Assembly (NCBI GenBank): GCA_031258265.1
Contig: JAIRNB010000238.1
Span: forward strand, 1 to 5,333
Reading direction: 5' to 3'
DNA length: 5,333 nucleotides
From: Treponema sp.
Lineage (GTDB): Bacteria; Spirochaetota; Spirochaetia; Treponematales; Breznakiellaceae
Of this stretch, positions 1 through 5,319 are shown one piece after another. Made by a program: the position numbers and the translations under genes. The notes under the pieces are model-generated. The model worked only from the letters and a program-made list of their open reading frames with translations. It was not told where the DNA came from and made no database searches. Numbering within the stretch: position 1 is the stretch's first letter; each line of letters begins with the position of its first letter.

Positions 1-93
1 CTTAATATTATTGACCGTCTGCTTTCTGTTTTTGGCGGCTATGGCGCCGCTGTGCTGCTGCACCGTGTCAGACGGCGGATTTCCGGTTATTAG
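1..93 (+). CDS. 3' end of an unidentified gene, probably a membrane protein (partial)
   Basis: Frame 1 is open from the left edge to a TAG at 91-93 and gives 30 residues. A mostly hydrophobic stretch (LLSVFGGYGAAVLL) is followed by a basic tail (HRVRRR), as at the cytoplasmic C-terminus of an inner-membrane protein. The start and most of the gene lie outside the window, so no family can be named. Frame 2 is also open (to 157) but would contain three consecutive cysteines and would run over the trxA stop, so frame 1 is preferred. The gene would converge on trxA with a 60 bp gap (94-153). That gap holds short inverted repeats, for example CAGGC at 99-103 with GCCTG at 111-115, but no T-run typical of an intrinsic terminator. 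The coding call is inferred from composition only. Confidence 0.4.
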   Translation, partial: LNIIDRLLSVFGGYGAAVLLHRVRRRISGY

Positions 94-153
94 CGGGACA
101 GGCCGCGCTTGCCTGCCGCAGCTAATATTCACAGCTATAATACTGAGCGTGCG

Positions 154-477
154 CTAGACCAGGTCCTTGAACATGGCTTCGATCTGCTGTTTGGGGGCGG
201 CCCCGATCTGCTGCTGGACGGGGCGGCCGTCCTTGTAGACGATGAGGGTGGGGATGGATGTGATGCCGTGGCGGCCGGCGAGGTCCCCCTGTTCATCCAC
301 ATTTACCTTGCCCACCTTGAGCCGCCCTTCGTACTCCCCGGCAAGCTGGTCAATAAACGGCCCAATCATTTTGCAGGGGCCGCACCAATCGGCCCAAAAA
401 TCTATCAAAACCGGGATCGGGGAAGCGGCAACCTCGGATTCGAAATTTTCATTAGTGATAATTAATCCCTTGCTCAT
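154..477 (-). CDS. trxA: Thioredoxin
   Basis: Complete 107-residue thioredoxin, a cytosolic dithiol-disulfide oxidoreductase that reduces protein disulfides and is recharged by thioredoxin reductase. The active site WCGPC is at residues 31-35 (Cys32 and Cys35), preceded by the buried Asp26 in the segment DFWADW. The cis-proline loop SIPT has Pro76, and a glycine equivalent to the conserved one near the C-terminus is Gly92. These positions coincide with those of E. coli thioredoxin 1, and the length is normal for a single-domain thioredoxin. There is no signal peptide or membrane anchor, so it is the cytoplasmic form and not a periplasmic TlpA or DsbE type. The ATG at 477-475 is supported by a near-perfect Shine-Dalgarno sequence. 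It is transcribed away from the glycosidase gene and appears monocistronic: no start codon follows it on this strand within the window. Confidence 0.97.
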   Translation of the reverse strand: MSKGLIITNENFESEVAASPIPVLIDFWADWCGPCKMIGPFIDQLAGEYEGRLKVGKVNVDEQGDLAGRHGITSIPTLIVYKDGRPVQQQIGAAPKQQIEAMFKDLV

Positions 478-482
478 AATTA

Positions 483-489
483 ACCTCCT
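483..489 (-). promoter_or_regulatory. Ribosome binding site of trxA
   Basis: On the minus strand the sequence reads AGGAGGT, followed by a 5-nt spacer and the ATG at 477. It is close to a full anti-16S match and fixes the thioredoxin start. It is much stronger than the sites of the two + strand genes, which suits a highly expressed redox protein. Confidence 0.9.
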
Positions 490-492
490 GTA

Positions 493-521
493 TTCAGGGT
501 AGATTTCCAGTATACTATAAA
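493..521 (+). promoter_or_regulatory. Weak candidate promoter for the glycosidase-U32 operon
   Basis: On the + strand TATAAA (516-521) could be a -10 element with TTCAGG (493-498) as a poor -35 (3 of 6) at 17 bp spacing. It overlaps the trxA promoter, so the two divergent promoters would share one AT-rich core. I found no better candidate between 478 and 611. Transcription from here would give a leader of roughly 85 nt. It may be incorrect. Confidence 0.2.
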
Positions 522-537
522 CATGCGCCGGTGAAAA
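509..537 (-). promoter_or_regulatory. Predicted sigma70-type promoter of trxA
   Basis: On the minus strand there is a -35-like TTTTCA (537-532), a 17 bp spacer and a -10-like TATACT (514-509). These match the consensus at 4 of 6 and 5 of 6 positions with ideal spacing. Transcription would begin near 502-500, giving a leader of about 25 nt that contains the AGGAGGT site. A second -10-like hexamer, TATAGT (519-514), overlaps it. Predicted from sequence only. Confidence 0.6.
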
Positions 538-601
538 GGTTGTAAGGGCTTTTACCGGGCCGTTTTTCCGGTTACGGGGAAACAGCGGGAGATGAATTGC
601 C

Positions 602-607
602 GGAGGA
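602..607 (+). promoter_or_regulatory. Ribosome binding site deciding the glycosidase start
   Basis: GGAGGA lies 4 nt before the ATG at 612. An in-frame TTG at 597 has its own weaker GGGAG (587-591), but the ATG with the better site is preferred. The choice removes five residues from the longest reading. Confidence 0.65.
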
Positions 608-611
608 CGCC

Positions 612-2840
612 ATGGCGGAAAATTTTACCAAAATTCAAAAAGACGGCTACACCCTTTATCTTAACCGGGGAGGTCCCGCCCTGGGGGCGGCGGATGAAAA
701 ACACGTCCTGGTAATAGACGGCTTCGCTTTTAAAGATCTGAACCGGAACGGGGTCTTGGACGCCTATGAAGACTGGCGGATTCCCTGGGAGGACCGGATC
801 GGCGATCTGGCATCCCGGTTAAGTATCGAGGAAATTGCGGGGCTTATGCTCTACAGTTCCCACCAGTCAATTACCAGGGTGAATCCCTTCGCGGCCCTGG
901 GCTACCGGGGGCGGGAGGAAAAGGATACCAGGGAAAATGTCTGGGATCTTACGGAAAGCCAAAGGGATTTCCTTAAAAATGATCATGTCCGGCATGTACT
1001 TTTAGCCCAGGTTGAAAATAGTATTACTGCGGCTAAGTGGAATAACCGGGTCCAGTCCTTTGCGGAGGGCCTGGGGCTTGGCATCCCTGTCAACATAAGT
1101 TCCGACCCCCGGCATACGGCAAAGGCTACGGCGGAATTCAACATGGGCGCCGGGGGGGATATTTCCCTGTGGCCCGACGCCCTGGGGCTGGCGGCGGCCT
1201 TTGATCCTGCCCTGGTCCGCCGTTTCGGCGAAATAGCCGCCAGGGAATACCGGGCCATGGGCATTACCACCGCCCTTTCCCCCCAGGTGGATCTGGCTAC
1301 CGAACCCCGCTGGTCCCGCTTTAACGGTACTTTTGGGGAGGGTATACGGCTTGCCGTTGATCTTGCCCGCGCTTACTGCGACGGTTTTCAGAATTCCCCG
1401 GAGGATCAGGAAATCGCCGGCGGCTGGGGTTTCGGCAGCGTAAACGCCATGGTTAAGCACTGGCCCGGCGGCGGCTCCGGGGAAGGGGGCAGGGACGCCC
1501 ATTTTGGCTACGGAAAGTACGCGGTATACCCCGCCGGCCGCGGGGAAGATCACTTAAAGCCCTTTATTGAGGGGGCCTTCAGGCTGGAGGGTAAAACCGG
1601 AAAGGCCGCCGCGGTGATGCCCTATTACACCATTTCCTGGGGCATGGACCGGGAATACGGAGAAAATGTGGGGAATTCCTACAGTAAATATATTATTACC
1701 GCTTTACTCCGGGAAAAATATGGATACGATGGAGTCGTATGTACGGATTGGGGTATAACCGCGGATTCAGGTCCCATTGATGTTTTCTTCAGCGGTAAGT
1801 GCTGGGGCGTGGAAAATTTAAGCGTGGCGGAGCGGCATTACAAGATCCTGATGGCCGGAGCTGATCAGTTTGGGGGCAATAACGATAAAAAACCGGTGCT
1901 GGAAGCTTATGCCAGGGGAGTTGAAGAACATGGCGAGGAGTTTATGCGGAACCGGTTTATCCAGTCGGCAAAAAGACTGCTGCGGAATATTTTCCGGACC
2001 GGTCTTTTTGAAAATCCCTACGTGGATACCGCTGAGCAGTCCCATGCCGATCCGGCAAAAAAAGAATTTTTCCGGGAAGGTTTCCAGGCCCAGCTCCGCA
2101 GTATCGTTATGCTGAAAAACGCCGGTCCCGTCCTGCCCTTAAAAGAAGGGGCCAGAGTCTATATTCCCCAGCGGCATCTTAAAGCGGGGACTAATTTTTT
2201 CGGCCTTGCCACAGCGGAGCAGAATATCGATCCGCTGGATCCTAAAATCGCCGCCGAATATTTTGAGTCTGTCCCCAATCCGGAGGCGGCGGAATTTGCC
2301 CTCTGTTTTATAGAATCCCCCAAAAGCGTGGGGTCCGGGTATTTGAAAGACCAGGGCTATATTCCCATAAGCCTCCAGTACCGGCCCTATACGGCCGGCG
2401 GCGCCAGGGAAAAGAATTTCGCCGGAAACGATAACCGTTCCTACCGGGGGAAAAGCGCCGGGGTTTCCAACGAAGAAGACCTGGAGATGATACTGGAAAC
2501 CAGGAAAAAGATGGGCGGGAAGCCGGTAATTGCCGTTATCCAAACCACAAATCCATTTGTGGCCGCCGAGTTTGAAGCTTACGCCGATGCCATACTTCTC
2601 AGTTTTTCTGTCGAACCCAGGGCCGTGCTGGATATTATTACCGGGAAGGCTGAACCTTCCGCCCTGCTTCCCTTCCAAATGCCCAGGGATATGGAGACCG
2701 TAGAGGCCCAGGCGGAAGACGGGGCCCGTGACATGGTCCCCTACACCGACAGCCTTGGTAATACCTGGGATTTCGCTTTTGGCCTTAACTGGAAAGGCCC
2801 CATAAAGGATGGACGGGTAGAGAAGTACGCGCATGGTTGA
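612..2840 (+). CDS. Family 3 glycoside hydrolase (beta-glucosidase-like), cytoplasmic
   Basis: A 742-residue GH3 enzyme that probably removes terminal beta-linked sugars from oligosaccharides or glycosides with retention of configuration; the exact substrate cannot be read from sequence. Residues 42-53 form an EF-hand-like loop (DLNRNGVLDAYE) with the DxNxNGxxDxxE spacing. The barrel domain spans about 60-465 and contains SSDPRH (163-168), EPRWSR (231-236, counterpart of the usual DPRWGR), KHWPGGG (282-288) and CTDWG (377-381), where Asp379 is the expected nucleophile. The second alpha/beta domain follows MLKNAGPVLPL (500-510). DFAFGLNW (720-727) corresponds to the motif that usually precedes a fibronectin type III domain, but the protein ends about 15 residues later, so that domain is absent. 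I cannot identify the acid/base residue. There is no signal peptide, implying action on imported substrates. Its last 8 bp overlap the next gene. The family is certain by motif; specificity is open. Confidence 0.92.
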   Translation: MAENFTKIQKDGYTLYLNRGGPALGAADEKHVLVIDGFAFKDLNRNGVLDAYEDWRIPWEDRIGDLASRLSIEEIAGLMLYSSHQSITRVNPFAALGYRGREEKDTRENVWDLTESQRDFLKNDHVRHVLLAQVENSITAAKWNNRVQSFAEGLGLGIPVNISSDPRHTAKATAEFNMGAGGDISLWPDALGLAAAFDPALVRRFGEIAAREYRAMGITTALSPQVDLATEPRWSRFNGTFGEGIRLAVDLARAYCDGFQNSPEDQEIAGGWGFGSVNAMVKHWPGGGSGEGGRDAHFGYGKYAVYPAGRGEDHLKPFIEGAFRLEGKTGKAAAVMPYYTISWGMDREYGENVGNSYSKYIITALLREKYGYDGVVCTDWGITADSGPIDVFFSGKCWGVENLSVAERHYKILMAGADQFGGNNDKKPVLEAYARGVEEHGEEFMRNRFIQSAKRLLRNIFRTGLFENPYVDTAEQSHADPAKKEFFREGFQAQLRSIVMLKNAGPVLPLKEGARVYIPQRHLKAGTNFFGLATAEQNIDPLDPKIAAEYFESVPNPEAAEFALCFIESPKSVGSGYLKDQGYIPISLQYRPYTAGGAREKNFAGNDNRSYRGKSAGVSNEEDLEMILETRKKMGGKPVIAVIQTTNPFVAAEFEAYADAILLSFSVEPRAVLDIITGKAEPSALLPFQMPRDMETVEAQAEDGARDMVPYTDSLGNTWDFAFGLNWKGPIKDGRVEKYAHG

Positions 2841-5034
2841 ATTACTGGCCCCCGCGGGGAGCCCTGAAACGTTGAACGCCGCGACCGCCGAAGGCGCGGA
2901 TGCGGTGTACCTGGGTTTAAAGAATTTTAACGCCCGTATGCGGAGCGCGAATTTTAGTTATTCCCAGTTTGAATCCGCCCTTAAAGCTCTTCACGCCATG
3001 GGACGGAAACTGTACGTCACGGTGAACACGATCTTTGAACAGCGGGAGGCCGACCGGATATACCAGCTCCTCAAGTACCTCGCCGGACTGGGCCCCGATG
3101 GAATTATCGTACAGGACTTTGGAGTCGTTTCCATGGCGCGGGAATGTTTTCCCTCCCTAAAGCTTCACGCTTCTACACAGATGAATATTGCCGGGGCCAG
3201 GGGGGCCAACGCCCTTTCCCGCCACGGTTTTTCCCGGGTGGTTCTGGCCCGGGAACTTTCCATCGAAGAACTGCGGAACTGCCGGGCCAATACCAACATG
3301 GAACTGGAGGTCTTTGTCCACGGGGCCCTCTGCGTCAGCGCCTCCGGGCTCTGCCTTTTCTCCAGTTACCTGGGGGGGAAATCCGCCAATAGGGGTTTAT
3401 GTACCCAGGCCTGCCGCCGCTATTACCACCGGGATAATGAAGGGGGCTATTACTTCAGCCCCGGCGATCTGCAGCTTATCCGCCGTCTTCCTGAACTGGC
3501 GGCGGCGGGGATCAATTCCTTCAAAATTGAAGGGCGGATGAAAAGCGCCGAATATGTGGGAACCGTGGTCTCCGCCTACCGGCTGGTTCTGGATGCCCTG
3601 GCATCGGGCCTGGGGGAAGAAGCATTAAACAAAAAAATTGAAGAGGCCACAGCAATACTGCGTAACGATTTTGCCCGGACCAAGACCGAATTTTACTTTG
3701 CCGGGGATTCGGGGGGGAATTCCTCCCCGGCCCCCGGCTGGCTAGACCCCTCGCAAGACGGGGGAACCGGTATCCCCCTGGGGGCGATTCTCAATGTCAG
3801 GGGTTCCGGGGCCAAGCGGCGGGGGCTGCTGCCGGCGGGTTCTTTTCTCCCCCGGCCGGGGGATTCGGTGCGGCTCCATTCGGCGGACGACAGTGAACGG
3901 CTGTCCCACAAGATCACCGCGGCGGAAGACCCGGAGGATAAAAATGGAATCTGGATCTCCATTCCCGACGGCTTTGGGCCGGGGGACAGGGTGTACCTTA
4001 TCCAAACCAAATCCATGTCGAAACGTTATCCCCCGGTTATCTCCGGCCCGGTTTCCCGCCGGGTTCCCAGCCGGGATATAGCCCCGGAAAAAATCTTAAG
4101 TCCCCAAAACGGGAAAAACGCCGGGACGGGGCTTCTCTTCCCCGAAGGGTTCTACGTTGCCGTTCCCCGCGTTGAAGACCTTTATATGCTGCAATCCTCC
4201 CGGCCTATAAGGGTATTGTTAAACCTGACCCGGCGGAACGCGGCAAAGCTGCTGGGGAAAAACGGGCAGAAAAAAGAAATCCTGCCCTTTAACAAGGGGG
4301 AGATTATTATCCGCCTGGACCCGTACTTTCCCCAGGGGGATGAAGGCTTTTTGGGGGAGACAATCGGGGCCCTGCTGGGGGAAGGGTACCGGCAGTTCAT
4401 GGTGAATAACCCCGGCCACTTTTCTTATTTCCGGGGAGGCGGGGACAACAGTTATACTGCGGCGGCAGCCGGTGACAGGAAAGCTGTGCCGGGCGCGGGG
4501 GCCAGACAGGGGGCAAGATCCCTGGGGCTGATAGGGGGACCCTATCTTTACACCTTTAACCGATGGGCCGCATCTTTCGTGTCGTCCTTAGGCGCGGGCT
4601 ACCTTGTTTCCCCCCTGGAGAATAACAGGCAAAACCTGGAAAAAACCATTGATCCTTCGTACCGCCACCGGGTTTTTATTACGGTTTTTACCTGGCCCCC
4701 GCTGTTCCGCATCCGGGCCGGCTTGGAAGGCTTTTATAAGTTCGGCGCTTTTTCCGACAGCCAGGATGAGGAATTCCGCCTGGCCGCCGGGGAAGAAGGG
4801 TCCCTGGTTTACCCCCAGCGGCCCTTTTCTATCGTGGACAAGATACCCTTCCTCCGGGAAGCGGGTTTCAGCCGCTTCATCCTGGATCTCTGCGGGAGTC
4901 CGGAAGCCTCCCCGGGTTCCTCTGTTAAAAAGGTTCAGTACCGGAACCTTATGAAGGCGGCGCAAAACGCCGTTCCCCTGGCCGGCGCAAGCCGTTTCAA
5001 CTGGAAAGACGGTTTTTATAAACAGGAATCCTAA
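2833..5034 (+). CDS. Long U32-family protein, probable Fe-S RNA hydroxylase-like enzyme ('peptidase U32')
   Basis: A 733-residue protein. Residues 1-290 are a typical U32 domain: N-terminal ELLAPAGSPETLNAA and GADAVYLG, then HASTQ (112-116), the signature EVFVHGALC...GLC (159-174), KSANRGLCTQACR (183-195) and FKIEGRMKSAEYV (230-242). Cys167, Cys174, Cys190 and Cys194 are the likely [4Fe-4S] ligands. Characterised relatives include TrhP (tRNA 5-hydroxyuridine), RlhA (23S rRNA 5-hydroxycytidine) and UbiU/UbiV (ubiquinone hydroxylation). The protease name is historical. The SANRG...C..ACR segment and the length resemble RlhA most, but orthology is not shown. A Gly/Pro-rich linker (about 291-312) leads to a second region with a beta-rich stretch (about 314-400), a low-complexity insert (about 534-562) and a C-terminal domain (about 563-690). 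The ATG lies inside the upstream gene (8 bp overlap) behind only a weak purine-rich site (2819-2825), suggesting translational coupling. Confidence 0.88.
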   Translation: MVELLAPAGSPETLNAATAEGADAVYLGLKNFNARMRSANFSYSQFESALKALHAMGRKLYVTVNTIFEQREADRIYQLLKYLAGLGPDGIIVQDFGVVSMARECFPSLKLHASTQMNIAGARGANALSRHGFSRVVLARELSIEELRNCRANTNMELEVFVHGALCVSASGLCLFSSYLGGKSANRGLCTQACRRYYHRDNEGGYYFSPGDLQLIRRLPELAAAGINSFKIEGRMKSAEYVGTVVSAYRLVLDALASGLGEEALNKKIEEATAILRNDFARTKTEFYFAGDSGGNSSPAPGWLDPSQDGGTGIPLGAILNVRGSGAKRRGLLPAGSFLPRPGDSVRLHSADDSERLSHKITAAEDPEDKNGIWISIPDGFGPGDRVYLIQTKSMSKRYPPVISGPVSRRVPSRDIAPEKILSPQNGKNAGTGLLFPEGFYVAVPRVEDLYMLQSSRPIRVLLNLTRRNAAKLLGKNGQKKEILPFNKGEIIIRLDPYFPQGDEGFLGETIGALLGEGYRQFMVNNPGHFSYFRGGGDNSYTAAAAGDRKAVPGAGARQGARSLGLIGGPYLYTFNRWAASFVSSLGAGYLVSPLENNRQNLEKTIDPSYRHRVFITVFTWPPLFRIRAGLEGFYKFGAFSDSQDEEFRLAAGEEGSLVYPQRPFSIVDKIPFLREAGFSRFILDLCGSPEASPGSSVKKVQYRNLMKAAQNAVPLAGASRFNWKDGFYKQES

Positions 5035-5062
5035 CGCGGGATTCGTATTAAAACGATCTGAG

Positions 5063-5084
5063 CAGCGGCCGCACTGGCCGGCTG
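5063..5084 (+). repeat. Inverted repeat with one bulged base
   Basis: CAGCGGCC (5063-5070) pairs with GGCC and GCTG (5076-5079 and 5081-5084), leaving G5080 bulged and a 5-nt loop GCACT. It lies 29 bp after the U32 stop. The nearest T-run starts 15 nt downstream, too far for a standard intrinsic terminator. Confidence 0.55.
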
Positions 5085-5106
5085 TGATAGACGCATACTT
5101 TTTTGC
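5071..5106 (+). repeat. Direct repeat, copy 1 (short form)
   Basis: Starts with GCACTGGCC, continues with GGCTGTGATAGACGCATAC and ends with TTTTTTGC. Over its 36 bases it differs from the copy at 5247-5294 by three substitutions (C/T at 5078, G/A at 5090, T/G at 5099) and lacks a 12-base module present there. Confidence 0.85.
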
Positions 5107-5119
5107 GGCTTTTGTTCCA

Positions 5120-5140
5120 GCCCAAACCTGCGGTTTGGGC
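5120..5140. repeat. Perfect 9-bp inverted repeat, 3-nt loop
   Basis: GCCCAAACC (5120-5128) and GGTTTGGGC (5132-5140) are exact complements around a TGC loop. No T-run follows on either strand. Confidence 0.85.
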
Positions 5141-5147
5141 CGTGCGT

Positions 5148-5156
5148 GCACTAGCC
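5148..5156 (+). repeat. Third copy of boundary motif GCACTRGYC
   Basis: GCACTAGCC matches the first nine bases of the two longer repeat copies with one or two differences. After it the sequence is unrelated and forms its own hairpin (AGCCAAGC with GCTTGGCT). Spacing between the three motif copies is 77 and 99 bp. Confidence 0.55.
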
Positions 5157-5173
5157 AAGCTAAAGGCTTGGCT
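5153..5173. repeat. Perfect 8-bp inverted repeat, 5-nt loop
   Basis: AGCCAAGC (5153-5160) and GCTTGGCT (5166-5173) are exact complements around TAAAG. TGCA blocks at 5147-5150 and 5173-5176 could extend the pairing with a small bulge. Confidence 0.8.
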
Positions 5174-5195
5174 GCATTTATTCAACTTGGGGGCG

Positions 5196-5220
5196 TACGG
5201 AGGCGCTATGCGGTGCCGTA
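5196..5220. repeat. Imperfect inverted repeat
   Basis: TACGG (5196-5200) complements CCGTA (5216-5220). A competing inner pairing of GGCGC (5202-5206) with GTGCC (5213-5217) includes one G-T pair. It is weaker than the neighbouring hairpins. Confidence 0.4.
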
Positions 5221-5233
5221 TTTGTTAATATAC

Positions 5234-5244
5234 AGCCTTCGGCT
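5234..5244. repeat. Small hairpin AGCC-TTC-GGCT
   Basis: A 4-bp perfect stem with a 3-nt loop. ACAGCC at 5232-5237 is also complementary to GGCTGT at 5268-5273, giving an alternative longer-range fold that would enclose the palindromic module. Confidence 0.5.
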
Positions 5245-5246
5245 AT

Positions 5247-5294
5247 GCACTGGTCGGCATGGATGCCGGCTGTGATAAACGCATACGTTTTTGC
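5247..5294 (+). repeat. Direct repeat, copy 2 (with 12-base insertion)
   Basis: Starts with GCACTGGTC, then carries the module GGCATGGATGCC (5256-5267), then resumes the shared sequence GGCTGTGATAAACGCATAC (5268-5286) and GTTTTTGC. The offset to copy 1 is 176 bp before the module and 188 bp after it. Confidence 0.85.
5255..5268. repeat. Palindromic module, copy 1 (C...G ends)
   Basis: CGGCATGGATGCCG is a perfect inverted repeat around GG (or CGGCA/TGCCG around TGGA). As RNA the stem could extend outward to about 5251-5272 with G-U pairs. It is the 12-base module inserted in direct repeat copy 2 plus one flanking base on each side. Confidence 0.8.
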
Positions 5295-5308
5295 AAAGCA
5301 AAAACGTA
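5284..5308. repeat. Perfect 11-bp inverted repeat, 3-nt loop
   Basis: TACGTTTTTGC (5284-5294) and GCAAAAACGTA (5298-5308) are exact complements around AAA. The left arm belongs to direct repeat copy 2. The matching arm in copy 1 (ending at 5106) has no complementary right arm beside it, so the hairpin exists only in copy 2. Confidence 0.85.
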
Positions 5309-5319
5309 AAGCCCAAAAA

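Noticed and set aside
1..153. Intrinsic terminator or repeat element left of trxA
   Set aside because: Short stems exist (CCGTCTG at 15-21 with CAGACGG at 69-75; GCGGC at 35-39 with GCCGC at 46-50; CAGGC with GCCTG at 99-115) but none is followed by a T-run on either strand, and most lie inside the apparent coding end of the upstream gene.
109..465. 118-residue + strand open frame opposite trxA
   Set aside because: Antisense to a certain thioredoxin gene and without any domain.
541..580. Regulatory hairpins in the glycosidase leader (GTAA/TTAC at 542-555, ACCGG/CCGGT at 554-572)
   Set aside because: Stems of 4-5 bp are too weak to claim a riboswitch or attenuator, and no known aptamer motif is recognisable.
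597..611. TTG start extending the glycosidase by five residues
   Set aside because: The ATG at 612 has a better start codon and a better placed GGAGGA; the TTG remains a minor possibility.
1002..1553. 183-residue open frame on the minus strand inside the glycosidase gene
   Set aside because: It is antisense to strongly conserved GH3 motifs, has no recognisable domain, and its composition (Gly, Pro, Ala) is what GC-rich antisense DNA gives.
2139..2834. 231-residue open frame on the minus strand at the glycosidase 3' end
   Set aside because: Fully antisense to the GH3 C-terminal domain, with no family resemblance; a shadow frame.
4588..5151. 187-residue open frame on the minus strand across the U32 3' end and the repeat region
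   Set aside because: Begins in the repeat array and runs antisense through the conserved U32 C-terminal domain; no recognisable protein.
5084..5275. 63-residue + strand open frame in the repeat region
   Set aside because: It consists of translated repeats and hairpins, has no ribosome binding site of note and no protein-like pattern.
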